Positions 1 through 11,949 are shown, counted from the first letter of the stretch. The stretch: DNA of 64,000 bases from Sapria himalayana (GCA_029783825.1 JAREIK010016157.1:1-64000); one strand, 5' to 3'. Numbers and translations are program-made. The notes: generated by a model from the sequence alone, not told the origin.

Positions 1-420
1 ATATACACTATAGTATGTATGTAGATGTATACACGTACATATATATTTACATATATACTTGGTACGTTATATTGTATATATCTAGATATAGTCTAATATA
101 CCCTATAGTAGTTGTATATACCCTACAATATATATTTACATATATACTATAGTATATATGTATATATATCCCAGTGTATACATATACACTATAGTATGTA
201 TGTACATATACACTGCAATGTATATGTACATATATTACTGTATATATGTGTACATATACTAAGTATCTATATTACATATATTATAGTGTATATTTACATA
301 TACACATTTACTAGTAAATACTTGTACATATATACTTGTATATATGTATATGTACATATATACTAGTATATATGTACATATACATTTATACAGCTATAAA
401 TGTATGAGTATTTATATTAA
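1..420. repeat. AT-rich minisatellite (TATATGTACATATATACT type)
   Basis: Degenerate, partly palindromic short units built from TATATGTACATATATAC and CTATAGTATA are repeated across the whole stretch. The short reading frame that can be drawn through it (112-366, Tyr/Ile/His-rich) is a by-product of the repeat. A second patch of the same repeat lies at 860-1075. Confidence 0.8.
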
Positions 421-859
421 ATTAGAGCGTAAATACCTATTATTGAGCATGAACATCAAACTGCTATTTATTCTGTCATAAGCATAAAAAAAGGAACAAT
501 TACCTTAACAAGGACTGCAAAAATAATCTTTGTTTGTTCGAAATAGCATCGAACCTGGAAACACAAGACACAAAAATTTGCAACTAGATTTTACAAGATA
601 AAAGTTCAATACATACATACATATAGTGCATAAAATATAATCTATCCATTAATTTAACGTTGCTTTCTCTCCCCCACCTCTTCGGTCACCATCTTTCTAC
701 TGCGACAAAGCTGTCCTAGTTACTATGCATCATGTCTAGTAAAAAATCCATTCTCTTATAAAAGCTTCTTATGGGAAAAAATGAGGTAGTATCTGTATAA
801 AATTTAAACTACTATCAAATCAAAATAAATAAATTTAAAAAGTTATGTTTTGATAAATA
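421..859. other. Unassigned AT-rich DNA
   Basis: No gene or mobile element is recognised here. The segment sits between two patches of the same AT-rich minisatellite. A slightly less AT-rich spot (about 655-725, CT-rich) has no recognisable coding content in any frame. Confidence 0.4.
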
Positions 860-1075
860 TATAATACTGTAGTATATATGTACATATATACAGCATTTCA
901 CTAGTTACATATATTACTACAGTATATGTACATATATACTATAGTATTATATGTACATATATACTCAGTATACATGTACATATAATACTGCAATATTATA
1001 TGTACAATACTATAGTATATATGTAGATATACTGAGTATATATGAACATATATACTCAAGATGTATGTATAAAAG
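860..1075. repeat. AT-rich minisatellite, second patch
   Basis: Same units as at 1-420 (TATGTACATATATACT, TACTATAGTATATATGTA). The two patches are probably parts of one array separated by the unassigned 421-859 segment. Confidence 0.75.
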
Positions 1076-1273
1076 ATATACTAGCATTTCCCTTGTAAGT
1101 ACATATAAGAGAAACCTCTCGTTGAACTTAGAAACTATTTCAGAAAGCTACTCTATTCTAAATCTCTCTTGAACATCCTAACATGTAAGAGACACTAGAG
1201 ATTCAAATTCAAGATCAAAGAATGCATATCATGTTTTTGTGTAAGCAAATAATGAGCAATGAATGCAACTTAC

Positions 1274-1620
1274 CATGACCATGGTACACAAACTCATGAG
1301 TGATGATAGGGTTCGAAGAAGTAAAACATCTAGACAACCACCTTCAATAGTTTCAATCATTCTTGCCAGAATATTTGGAGTTAAGGCTTAAAAATCCTAC
1401 ACAATTGCAAGGGCAAAAAAGGAGTTATTAGCAGTGATGAGAATCTTAAACATAGTATCTAGAAAAGAAAAGAAAAGTAGAACCTGCCAAATACACATGC
1501 CATAAGTATTCCTAAAATTTTTTAGAATCCTTGTACAAGCAATAGGAAACAACTCAGCTTTCGAGAAACAAAGAGAAGGGATCAGCTTTTTTTTGTCAAT
1601 CAGTTCCTTTAGCATTACTT
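1274..1620 (-). pseudogene. NAT10-like RNA cytidine acetyltransferase, two-exon fragment
   Basis: Two minus-strand exon pieces match the N-terminal part of the plant NAT10/Kre33 family, nuclear enzymes that acetylate cytidine in 18S rRNA and tRNA. The downstream exon, 1274-1386, encodes ALTPNILARMIETIEGG and then LLLRTLSSLMSL, ending in TMVM. It is bounded by an AG acceptor (1387-1388) and a GTAAGT donor (1268-1273). The upstream piece ends NTYGMCIWQ at 1484, next to a CAG/GT donor, leaving a 97-bp intron. The family order, with GNTFGMC just before EALTPNLLARTIETVEGG, is kept. Residues upstream of about 1531 match poorly. No ATP-binding or acetyltransferase domain is seen, and nothing convincing follows below 1268, so this is a fragment. 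It could be the edge of a degraded gene or a piece captured by a transposon. The assignment rests on remembered family motifs. Confidence 0.65.
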
Positions 1621-2530
1621 TTTAATCTGCTTTACCCATTTTCTATTGTGGCATCACCATGCAAGCATCAAATTCGAACAAAAATAAAAAACTAGTCTAA
1701 TTTCTTAGTGATCATGGCATCAAATTCAGTATGTACGTATATACTACACAAAGGTTGAAATACCATTTACAATATCATAATTATCTTTACCTTCAACCAA
1801 AGCTAGTAGCTTTACCATGACAGTGCTATTATATAATCCATACACTTTTCAAACAAAACCTTATCAAATAATGGCCCAACTAAGATTCTACTACCAAATT
1901 ATCCCAATATAATAAAAGATTATCCTTGAATGTTTTGAAATCCTTCTTGGAGTTAGAAAATCCGCAACTTCCTCCTAAACAATAATAATATGCATAAGAT
2001 TGGAGGAAAAGAAACTAAATCTAGAATCTAAATAGCATAAAAGTTTTGAAACATGGAACAAGAAAAATTATTTGAAGTACAACTAATGAATAAAAGAAAG
2101 GAAGTAAGGAGCATATTGTAGGATACTCTTCTAGTAAGGTAGACTAGGTCAACAATAACATCATCAAAAACTGTCATCCAGCAAATACTTTTTGATAATG
2201 TATTTAACACCACATGCTTGCACATTTACAATTTAATATTCAGACAAAAGCTTTCAACGAATATGCATCCCACAATGGGATGCAGTTAAAAATTGGAAAT
2301 TCCAAGTCATAAAATGACTCATTGCACATTTTGATATCATTTATATGCATATATATTTGTTTAAAGAAAAAGATTATGCTAATAAAATCGATAATAGAAT
2401 AACTAACTCTGAAAATATATAACATAAGTAAATGAGAAGCAGTTGATTTTTTTGAGTTGCCTTCTTTCATTTTATTTTATTTTATTATGCAATAAGAGTG
2501 CCCATAGTATATAAGAGTACTCCAATCATG
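1621..2530. other. Unassigned AT-rich DNA upstream of the NAT10-like fragment
   Basis: Short minus-strand frames exist (2028-2225, 2240-2470), but I recognise no family in them. By position this could be intron or 5' region of the NAT10-like fragment. I could not find the expected N-terminal exon of that family here. Confidence 0.35.
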
Positions 2531-2536
2531 TTTCCA

Positions 2537-2555
2537 TGTGTGTGTGTGTGTGTGT
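2537..2555. repeat. (TG)n microsatellite
   Basis: Uninterrupted TG dinucleotide run, followed by a TATATATA run. Confidence 0.9.
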
Positions 2556-2699
2556 CGATATATATATACATTGTGATTTTGATAGTTTACATTTTCTTTA
2601 TTATATAATATTTTCCTTTTATTTCATTTTTATTTGGGAGTAGCTGATATTTTTGATATCTCAATCCACTTTGACCATTCTATAAGGACACACCATTAT

Positions 2700-3455
2700 A
2701 CACATTCCATTATAAGTTTTACTAAATAATTTTGTTTATATGGCTTAGAAATTAGACTAGTTATACACATATAGTTAAACATAAGGTTGCATGTTGTTAT
2801 ACATGCAAAATTAAATATAGTTACTTGTGGTTATACATATAGTTACACATATAGTTATACTTATATTTAACATGTAGGTATATATATTTTTTCATATAAT
2901 TTTATATATTTATACATATAGTTATGTATAGTATAGATATAGTAAAATACATTTGTATATATTAATATATAAAAATGCATATTAAATATATGTTGTACAT
3001 TATAAATTTAAATATAGTTACGTATAAAGTTTTTATAGTCATACATATAGTAAGATATAACTATTTATCATTATATGTTATTATACATATAATATATAGT
3101 TATAAATAGTTATATATAGTTAACCATTTAGTTATGTGTGTGTGTGTGTGTGTGTATGTGTGTGTGTGTTCATACAAGTAGTTATATGTTATTATACCTA
3201 AATGTATACAATGTTTAAACAAATATATAGATTTACATTATGTTTACATAGTTACAAATATAGTTATATTTAACTATATAGAGGTTTATATAGTTATACA
3301 AATATTTATCTATAGTTATACACATATAATTAAACAAAATGTTGTATGTTGTTTTACATATAATTATAAATATAGTTACATATGGTTATACATTTAATTA
3401 AACTTATATTTATACATGTAGGTATATATATTTTTTCATATAAATTTATATATAC
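2700..3455 (+). repeat. 542-bp AT-rich satellite, left block
   Basis: Long-period tandem repeat. The landmark CATGTAGGTATATATA occurs at 2871 and again at 3415, a period of 544 bp. Each unit is filled with ATATAGTTATACATA-type sub-repeats and the landmarks GTATAGATATAGTAAAATAC and GTTGTTATACATG. The second unit is cut at 3455 by a solo LTR and resumes at 3900. The same unit recurs at 54420-55900 (period 542) and, inverted, at the end of the window. Confidence 0.85.
3135..3169. repeat. (TG)n microsatellite within the satellite unit
   Basis: TG run with one TA interruption. It expands a site that is TATATATA in the neighbouring unit near 4115. Confidence 0.9.
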
Positions 3456-3899
3456 TGTTGGGCAATTGCGCTTCCACGGTAGTGAGATTAAGATACAGAA
3501 ACAACAGAAAACAAACAATATATATATCCAATCTAGCAACCATCTACGATAGAATCAAAAAAACAAGAAATAAACACTGAAAATAACGTGGTTCACTAGT
3601 CGCTCAGTACGACTAGCTACATCCACCAGAAAATACTTATGCGTTACAGATTAAACCAATAGAAAATCATCTTACAGTATGCATCACATAGAATAGTCGT
3701 GATAAATTGCATAGAGAGAAGAGAGAGAGACGATGAACAGTTCCTTGGGTCCAAAAACAGTGGGGCCTCCATTATTGTGCTACTGCTGCATTCCTAGCCT
3801 CTTAATATTTCCTTTCCTACACTTACATGAAATATTAAAACAGAAAAAACATTTGGTTATACAAATAGATTATTAAAAAAACAAATTACATATACAACA
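3456..3899 (-). mobile_element. Solo LTR of a Ty1-copia-like retrotransposon, copy 1
   Basis: A 444-bp element starts TGTTGGGCAATTGCGC and ends CATATACAACA (TG...CA ends). It is flanked on both sides by TATAC (3451-3455 and 3900-3904), a 5-bp target duplication. On the minus strand it carries GGATGTAG followed by GAACCACGTTA, a motif I associate with plant copia LTRs. It is homologous along its length to 41390-41948. No gag or pol lies beside it, so it is most simply a solo LTR left by recombination between two LTRs. It interrupts a unit of the 542-bp satellite. Because the flanking satellite is rich in TATAC, the target duplication alone would be weak; the matching termini of the second copy support the boundaries. 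Confidence 0.8.
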
Positions 3900-4379
3900 T
3901 ATACATATAGTTATGTATAGGTATAGATATAGTAAAATAAATTCGTATATTTTAATATATAAAAATGTATATTAAATATATGTTTTAAATTATATATTTA
4001 AATATAGTTACGTATAAAGTATTTATAGTTATACTTATAGTAATATACAATTATTTATAGTTATTATACATATACTATATGTAGTTATAAATAGTTATAT
4101 ATAGTTAAAAATATAGTTTATATATATATATATTCATACAAGTAGTTATAAGTAGTTATATATAAATGTAAACAAAGTTATAAACAAATATATAGATTTA
4201 CATATTTGTATACATAGTTACAAATATAGTTATATTTAATTATATAGAGTTTTATATAGTTATACAAATATTTATATTTAGTTATACACATATAGTTAAA
4301 TATAATGTTGTATATTGTTATACATGTAACTAAATATAGTTACATGTGGTTATACATTTAGTCACACATATATTTATAC
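3900..4379 (+). repeat. 542-bp AT-rich satellite, middle block
   Basis: This continues the unit interrupted by the solo LTR (GTATAGATATAGTAAAATA at about 3918, then the same order of landmarks). It is cut at 4379 by the LINE and resumes at 10756. The last 16 bases (4364-4379) serve as one copy of the LINE target duplication. Confidence 0.85.
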
Positions 4380-4429
4380 TTTTTTTGATAAGTAATAAAA
4401 TGTACTATCAAATCTTTACATCCTAAAAA

Positions 4430-7400
4430 AGTTTCAGACTATTACAATCATTTTGTAAAAGAACATAAATTTCTGTTTTAATCTTCCTAAGAATCGAGTC
4501 TAGATCTTGCGACTTTCCTTCATGCCATCTATGGTTTCTTTCATTCCATAGGTAGTAAACTGTGGCTGCAAAAATGGCTTTCCTAATATGGTTTATGGAG
4601 GTGTTAGCTGAATATTTTTCTTTTAAGCTTTTGAGGCTTTAGTATATGGATTGTATTGAATCTTTGATTTCTGTTCAGCTTTTGAGGTGCTCTAGCAGAG
4701 CTTTGGTAAATTGGCATTCAAAGAAGACGTACTTTAGGGATTCCGATTCTACGCAAAATTCACATTTCATATTTCTTGGAGTTATGAATAAATAATCTTT
4801 TGTTCTTATTCTTCCTACCTTGATTATCCAAAGGAAGGCAGCGTGTTTCTGGATAGTATTGGAAAACCAGATAATTTCTGCCTAGGGTTTAGATTCCTTT
4901 GCGTTCATTCCAACTATGAATTTGTAGCCTTCGGAAATTATCTTGTCTTTTCCTACCCAAGTATTAAGCAAGAGGATTACTTGCTGTATATTTCCCGATT
5001 TCTTTAATAAGATATTCCTAACCAAAAATAGAGATTTCCAGAATGCAGAATCTTGTTTAAATGCTGAGCAATTCCAGATATTACCAACTTTTAAATAATA
5101 GTGGTGGATCCACCTAATACATAATGCGTCTTCATTATTATATATTCTCTAGAGACTTTTGATAAAGAAAGCCTTATTCCAGAATGATATATCTATTAAG
5201 CCCAATCTACCAGAATTTTTAGGCATGCATACTTTGTCCCAAGATGCTTTTGGTCGAAATCGACCCGATTTTGAAGTACCCCACAAGAATTTTCTACATG
5301 CGCTTACTATTGTGTTAATTATTGTAGATGGGAGAAGAAAAAATGAAAACCGATATTCTTCTATCCCCTGAATAACAGTGCGTAATAATTCCAACCTTCC
5401 TGCGAAGGAGAGTATCTTCGTAGCCCATTGATGGATGGAAGCTGTAATTTTTGATAGTAATGGAGAGAATTATGTTGTGATAAGTCTGCTTGAGGAAAGT
5501 GGAACTTCAAGAAAAATAAAATGGAGAGAACCCTAAATGAAACCAAATTTTTCTAGAATCATATTATAACCTCCAGTTTTACCCCTTCAAAGAAAATGTT
5601 CGATTTGGAGGGATTGACATACAATCCTGATGTAGCTGAAAATTCTTCTAGCACTTTCAAGATAGTATCAATGGAAGATGTATCTCCTCTAGTGAAAATA
5701 ATCAGATCATCGGCATACATTAAGTGGGATATCTGATGGGCAACACAACCTGGATGGAATGTGAAATCTTCTCGACTTATAGCCTTCACAAGTAATCTGG
5801 AGAAATACTCATGCAAATAGCAAATAAGGAAGGAGATAATGGATCACCTTGCATAAGTCATCTCTTTCCTTTAAAGAAACCATTAAGTTTGCCATTAATG
5901 GAAATCGAGAATGACGTAGTTGATATACACTCATATATTATATCTATGAATTTAGGTGGGAAGTTAAAAGCGACAAGTGCTTCTTTAATAAATACCCAAC
6001 TAACTGAATCAAAAGCTTTTTGTAGATCAATTTTAAGAAAACACCTTGCTGATATCCTTTTCCAAGCATATTTCCTTATCAGATTCTGCTTGAATTTATG
6101 AAATTATCTGAGATAAATCTCTCTATTATATAAGCGGATTGGGTTGGATTTATGATGTTTCCAAGTATTATTTGAATCCTTTTTTATATTAGTTTGGATA
6201 TCAATTTGTAAATAACATTACAACAAGAAATAGGTCTGAAATCCTTAACCGAGGAAGCATGAAGAGTCTTCTGATTAGTGTAATGTATGTATGATTAATC
6301 TATTTAAGGAGTTTTCCAGAGTGAAAATAACTTTGAACAGCTTTTACATCATCCATGCAGATTATTAACATGAGCCTTTATAGAACATCGCAGTGAACCC
6401 ATCCAGTCTAGGAAATTTTGATCCGCCCATTGAAAATAAGTCTTCTTTAATCTCTTTAAAAGAAAAGTTCAAAGATAATAAACTATGTCCCGTGTGAAGT
6501 AGCTTTCTGCCATTTTTAATTATAGAAGCAGACAAAGGGGTTCTATCTTTTGTAATACCCAAGAGGTTCTTATAGTAATCAAGAAACAATTCAGAAATTT
6601 CTTGATAAGAATTGGAGAAATCTCCATTGTCCTTCACTATTGAAACAATTTTGCTTCTTTGAAGTCTTGCCTTGGCCAACGTGTGGAAAAATTTTGTACA
6701 CCTATCCCTTTCTCTCAAGTATTTGAATTTTTCTTTTTGCCTAACAAATGACAGTTCAACTTCCTCCAACATTCTTAATTTGACTTTAAGATCAATTTCT
6801 TCCGCTCTAAGAGATATATCATAACCTTCTAATATCTTCTTTTGTGTTTCTTTAAGAGCTTTCCTAGCCAATCACACTCTTGAACTAATATGTCCAAAGT
6901 GTTTCTCATTCGGTGATTTTAATGGCTCTTTAAGCATTTTAAGCTTATAGACCAACTGAAACATTAAAGAGCCATGTGATTTTTGCTTCCAGATTCTGGC
7001 CACCATGAGGGGATATTTCTTGTGGGTAAGCCACATATTACAAAACTTGAAGGGTATTTTCTTAACGGTCGAGTTGGACTCAATAGAAACTAAGATCATA
7101 TTGTGGTCCAAGAAAATTCCAGGCTGTAGGAACCTAGCGTGAGTGTCAAGTGTAAGATTAGCCCACCCACGGTTTACCATGGCTCAGTCAAGCTTACTTA
7201 ACATCTTTTCGTTGGTCCATGTGAAATATGAGCCTGAAGATGGAATGTCTTCAAGACCGAGATTAGAGCAGCAATTTATAAAGTCCATACATTCATATGT
7301 GGAGACTATTCTGCCTCCCTTCCTATCTAGAGCAGATAACGGGGAGTTAAAATCTCCCATAATAATCCAAGGGGAGGAGTCAACAGACCCTTGTCGAGTT

Positions 7401-7775
7401 AGTTCCTCCCATAGCATTCTCCTATTAACAATTGTATGAAAGCCATGAACAATTGTTAATCTAAAATGTATGTTTGATACAATATCCTTGACCTGAACAT
7501 ATATATGCTGAGATGAAAAGAATATTAATTCGATTTCAGTGGTTTGACCATCTCATATCAATAGTATCCGGTCATTCGGGTGTAAAATAAATTTTCCATA
7601 TATTTAAAACATTTGAATTTTGACTTCATCAATACTACCACCTTTTCTTTGTTTAATTTAGCTTCTATTATTGTGAAAATGTCTATATGGTAAGCATTTA
7701 TTACTCTAAGTTCTTCCTTGTGTTTTAAGGGGTAATTAAAACCCCTTATGTTCCAACTCGCAATCTTTATATATA
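4430..7775 (-). pseudogene. LINE ORF2: endonuclease and reverse transcriptase, broken
   Basis: Domains in order on the minus strand. The AP-like endonuclease starts near 7775 with ASWNIRGFNYPLKHKEEL, then WIIMGDFNSPLSALDRKGG (7184-7417) and SGSYFTWTN. A linker follows (6365-7180) with EKFKYLRERDRCTKFFH. The reverse transcriptase has SSVKDFRPISCCNVIYKLI (about 6190-6250), KIDLQKAFDSVSW (about 6000), LMQGDPLSPSLFAI (about 5840) and the catalytic YADDLIIF box (about 5710). The C-terminal part has CRKFLWG and a zf-RVT-like CEFC motif (about 4760). In-frame TGA stops at 7184-7186 (expected Arg in KLDRA) and 6872-6874, plus several frameshifts, make it non-functional. The TGAs fit CGA-to-TGA decay of methylated CpG. 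Confidence 0.85.
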
Positions 7776-7785
7776 CATATTAGCC

Positions 7786-8644
7786 ATTTTCCTTTTCTCT
7801 TTGCATGATATATTCCTGTCCGCGAAGAGATGCATATGAAACTCTCCCAGGTGATAATTAACAAATACCACCCTTCCATATTTCTAATGTATGCCACCCT
7901 TATTACTACCATTACACATTACGCCACCCTTGTAACAACAATACAATGATATGCCACCCTTGTGACCCCAATACAATATATTACTGAAGCCCCTTTTATA
8001 CAATTTCATATACAGCAAAATCCTTCTCCATGCATATGTCACCCATAGCCCCAGTGCAAATGACAAACAGATCAAATTACGAGCTTGCAATTTTTTTATT
8101 TTCATTCTCTTTATTTTGATTATTATCAATTTTTGACTATTAAGTATCGAGGACCTTTTGTGTGCATATCGTGAGTGTATACTACCCATACATTCAAGAT
8201 CCCCCCATGTGAATATGAGGCTACCCGATCAGGCTCCCGAGCATATTTATATTTGAGGGTCTTTCCGTTCTGCCCTACTCCAAGATAATTTTAATCTTTA
8301 AAGGTATGAGGAGTGCCCCTCCACATATATCACATACTTCCTCATATGTATTATATACATTTACAATAGTTACATGAATGGTTGAACCATCGGAAGGGCA
8401 TCCCTCATATCCTTTTAGGAAGATTATTAACTTTCTGACATTATAACAGGTCGACCACAAGCATTCAAACCACCAAAACCAGCCCATAGGTGCCCCCACC
8501 TCTCCTAAGAAATCACTTATAATAGTTATAATGTTCAGCAGGGTGGGGGGGCACAAATCCTCCATAAACCTACCTTTAAAACATCCAGTAAACACTAGAA
8601 TACAAATCACATTTTTAAAGGAGATGTGACCTCCGACAGGTTTG
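7786..8644 (-). other. Long spacer between LINE ORF1 and ORF2
   Basis: About 860 bp separate the ORF1 stop (8645) from the endonuclease start (about 7775). That is long for a plant L1 element as I know them. An open frame at 8275-8679 has no recognisable domain. The spacer may be native to this LINE family or may contain an old nested insertion; I see no terminal repeats or target duplication that would prove an insertion. Confidence 0.45.
7868..7985. repeat. 30-bp minisatellite in the LINE inter-ORF spacer
   Basis: The block CCACCCTT recurs at 7868, 7894, 7924 and 7954, with spacings of 26, 30 and 30 bp and similar sequence between copies. The 30-bp spacing preserves a reading frame on the minus strand (KGG-containing repeats in the 7884-8189 frame), but I see no sign that it is a real protein. 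Confidence 0.65.
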
Positions 8645-10563
8645 TTAGGAAGGACCATGAGAGGTAAAACCTCTTGCATCTTTTAATTTCCCTTTTCTGA
8701 GGTTGAGGGAGGGGCCCTCTTTTGGAGCTTCCTTCTTTTTTCTTTTAGGCCTTACCAAGGTAAAAAGATCTTTCTCTTCATCCAGTTTTCCTAGGCTATC
8801 TTCAAGTTGTTGTAGACTACAGGGTGTTGTATCCCTCTGGACTAGTGAGCATTGGTCATCTTTAGGGTAGTCAGGCTCCACTGCTTCAGTTGTTTCGTTG
8901 AAATCTACCTCTCCATTTCTGGGTCCTTCAATTCCCGAGGAGGAGTAAAAGATGGTTCTTGATTTCTTTCGCTTTTTATTTTAGTGGTTGTTAGTCTGCT
9001 CAGAAGAAGGTCTTCCTTGTTTGCCTCTTCTTTGAGCCTCCTTCTACAATTATCTACAATGTGTCCAAAAAGCGAGCAAGAATTGCAATATATTGGCAAG
9101 TTCTCATAACTTACCGGTTGGGTAATTTTCGAGCCATCTGGGAAATTGAGCAGGCTCTCTTTAGGCAGATCACCATTTAAGTCAACATCTACTAATGCTC
9201 TAGCATAAGCTATTCTCGAAGCATTGGAGGTGAGTTTATCTATGTGTAGGGGTTGCCCTATATAGCTAGTGACTTTACTAATTCCAATTTATCCCATAAG
9301 TCAAGTGGGAAGTTTTGAAAATTTACCCAATATGAGATTTTTGCCATTTCTTTTAGTCCGTAGTGGAATCCTATCGGAAGGGGCTTAATATGCAGTGGCC
9401 TACCAAAACTAAGTAGGGGCAAGCATTTAGAATTCGTTCCATCTCATCGGTGGACTTGAAATTAAACAATATCCATCCGCTAAAATGTTGAATGATTTGA
9501 GTGTTGGTTTTCCATTGTTAGTCAATTAATTTCCTTAACACCGCAAGACCCGGGCTTTTTGTAACAAAATATCCAATTAAACAATTTTTCCACATATCCA
9601 TTCTATATTGTAAGTCTCCCGATTCAAAGTAAGCATTACCAAGATAATCCGTGGGAATATAGGTCAGTTTAGTTATATTACCTAAAATTCTGTTGCCCAA
9701 AAACATACTGCTCCATGAGGCTTTTTTCCTACCATAAATTCGTGGAGGTTCGAGCAGTTTTCCTCCATTTTCCATATTCATATTCAATTCATAGTTTATA
9801 TTCTACTCCTTATTCAATTTTCCAGAATGTGTTGACACCAAGGGAGTAGAACACGTGCTTCCATTGTTCTTTTTGTTGTTTCTAGAAAGAACATTCAATT
9901 TAGCAGTGAAATTATTCACTAATACATTATCTTCTAAATTACTTGCATGGCTTGCTTGACATACATCTCTAGCATGTGAATAATTATTTTTTTTCCTAGA
10001 GCTTCTCGAGTGTAATCAGAATCTTTTTTACATTTTTCATATTTATCATACACTGAAACAGTGTCTAGAGATTTAGAAGAAGGAGGTACATCGACATTGT
10101 CCAATTTATTTGCAGCAAAATGAATGTCCAAATCATTATTGAGCATTTTAGCAGGCATTTCATCGGCCATTTTATTAGAGAGATCCGTATTATTACAGTT
10201 ATCAGAAGACTCTTTGGGTGTTGGTTCTTCATTTTTTTTTGTTCTAATTTGCATATAAATTACCATTGCAAGTCGAGTCATTATCGCAAATATCATTTGA
10301 GAGAGTTTCAGAGAAGATACATACGAATCCACGTAGAACTTACCATACACCACGCGTTGCATGATACCGTAATCAAATATGAATTGTGTTCCTTCCGAAT
10401 CACATTCCGAGCACTGGATAAAGATTCCTTCTCTAGGCCTCTTTTCTAGTTCTTCTAACTTTGTTAATGGCACCGTGACAGTAGCCTCGGTATCAGGGGA
10501 GCTAGTGGCGCAAATAGGGTTGTGTTTTTGAGGATAGTTTTCGGCAGGTCCCGTGTAGCCCAT
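8645..10563 (-). pseudogene. LINE ORF1: DUF4283 and CCHC zinc-knuckle protein, broken
   Basis: This is the RNA-binding, gag-like ORF1 protein of plant L1 elements. The start at 10563 (MGYTGPAENYPQ) follows about 190 bp of leader. The N-terminal part (9934-10563) is Asp/Ser/Lys-rich and low in structure. A DUF4283-like segment (about 9340-9550) contains FSGWILFNFKSTDEMERIL. The zinc knuckle at about 9060 reads CNSCSLFGHIVDNC, a C-x2-C-x4-H-x4-C arrangement. The tail (8645-8881) is Lys/Glu-rich with KRKKKEAPKEG. At least four frame breaks or stops occur, including an in-frame stop directly after VLRKLID (9518). The spacing and order of domains match the family, so this is one decayed gene rather than separate genes. 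Confidence 0.8.
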
Positions 10564-10755
10564 TTATTTATCACCTTGTGGAGTAAAAATTTTCTTAGTG
10601 CTGAAGCACATTCCACTTACAGGATGTTATCAAATCTAACCTTGCGAGGCTAGATTTCATTAAGCAAGAAGGGAAGCTAGGGTTTTGAGGAAAACTGGGA
10701 ATGGGAGAGAGAGTTGAGAGTTCGCTTCAGTTGTTGTGTAAGGTTGCAATTGCTT

Positions 10756-11364
10756 ACACATATAGTTATACTTATATTTATACATGCAGGTATATATATT
10801 TTTTCATATAACTTTATATATCTATACATATAGTTATGCATATATATGTAGTTAAAGATATTGTTATATATAATATTTTTATAGTTATACATATAGTAAA
10901 ATACAATTATATATTGTTACATATTATTATGAAAATAGTATATTTTGTTAGAAATATAGTTACATAGAAGTATACATATAGTTATAAATTATAATATAGT
11001 TATATATAGTTATAAAATTAGTTTACATAGTTACAAATATAATTAAATATTGTTATAAAAAGATTTATATAATTATACAAATATTTATAAATAATTATAC
11101 ATATATAGTTTAACATATAGTTATATATAAATGTTGTTATAAGTTTTAATTATAATTATAGTTACATGTGTGATCACACACACAGTTATCCATATACTTA
11201 TACATGGTGTAGATGTAATTATTTATAGTTTTTCATGTTATTATATATATTTAGACATATGGCTATGTATAGGTATTGATGTAGATAAATACATTTATAT
11301 ATAGTAATATGTTGATATACATACTGTTAAATACATTTATATATAGCTATATATATATATATGC

Positions 11365-11428
<64 letters not shown>

Positions 11429-11445
11429 GTATATCTATATGTATA

Positions 11446-11478
<33 letters not shown>

Positions 11479-11575
11479 ATGTATATGTATATTAAATATT
11501 TGTTATTATATCTATATATAGTTATGTATAATATTTTAATAGTTATACATATAGTATAATAGTCTTATATATATT
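10756..11575 (+). repeat. 542-bp AT-rich satellite, right block
   Basis: The satellite resumes after the LINE with ACACATATAGTTATAC and the landmark CATGCAGGTATATATA at about 10784, then diverges. When the solo LTR and LINE are removed, the distance from the previous landmark is about 527 bp, consistent with the 542-bp period. Confidence 0.8.
11347..11490. repeat. (TA)n and (TATG)n microsatellite
   Basis: Long TA run followed by GTATGTATGTAT units, a local expansion inside the diverged satellite unit. The reading frame 11309-11521 across it is repeat-derived. Confidence 0.85.
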
Positions 11576-11949
11576 TATGTGTTATTAATCTTGGGATTAT
11601 CATATTTACTTACTTTATTCTATAAATATTTAATATGTTGTTATATAAACACTGCTTGCCACAAACACCAACACCCATTGCGACTAACACATCCATGGAA
11701 AAATACACACTACCACAAGCCTGTCAGAATGACAAAATACATCGAAAAAAGCCAACACATCCATGACGAGAACTAGTAAGCCAAGTTTAATGTGAGAATA
11801 TACATAAGCTAGGAAAAAAATGAAATTGGAAAAAAAAACACCAGAATCAAAACAAACACTCCTGCATTAAGAGAAGCGATGCAGAGTTAGGTAGAAAGCA
11901 CACCTCAAATCGATATGAAACTCATGGCTAAAGAAAATCTAATCTTACA
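11576..11949. other. Unassigned sequence between the satellite and the GH3 pseudogene
   Basis: Less AT-rich than its surroundings, with no recognisable coding or element signature. It follows the C-terminal end of the GH3 pseudogene on that gene's strand, so it may be its old 3' flank or transposon-internal DNA. Confidence 0.35.

Larger units (their letters stand above)
4380..10755 (-). mobile_element. L1-type LINE retrotransposon, full-length but inactive
   Basis: A 6.4-kb non-LTR retrotransposon read from right to left. Its 3' end is at 4380, where a 7-bp A tail on the minus strand follows TTATTACTTATC. ORF1 (8645-10563) and ORF2 (about 4430-7775) are both broken by stops and frameshifts. 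Imperfect 16-bp target duplications, ACACATATA(T/G)TTATAC, flank it at 4364-4379 and 10756-10771, with one mismatch. The same satellite continues on both sides, so it inserted inside the 542-bp repeat. About 190 bp of 5' leader precede ORF1. No RNase H domain is visible after the zinc-binding C-terminus, unlike the second LINE in the window. Confidence 0.85.

Noticed and set aside
112..366. 84-codon Tyr/His/Ile-rich frame
   Set aside because: It lies wholly in AT-rich minisatellite and has no family signature.
5159..6101. Plus-strand frames at 5159-5371 and 5811-6101
   Set aside because: They are antisense to the recognised LINE reverse transcriptase and C-terminal domains on the minus strand.
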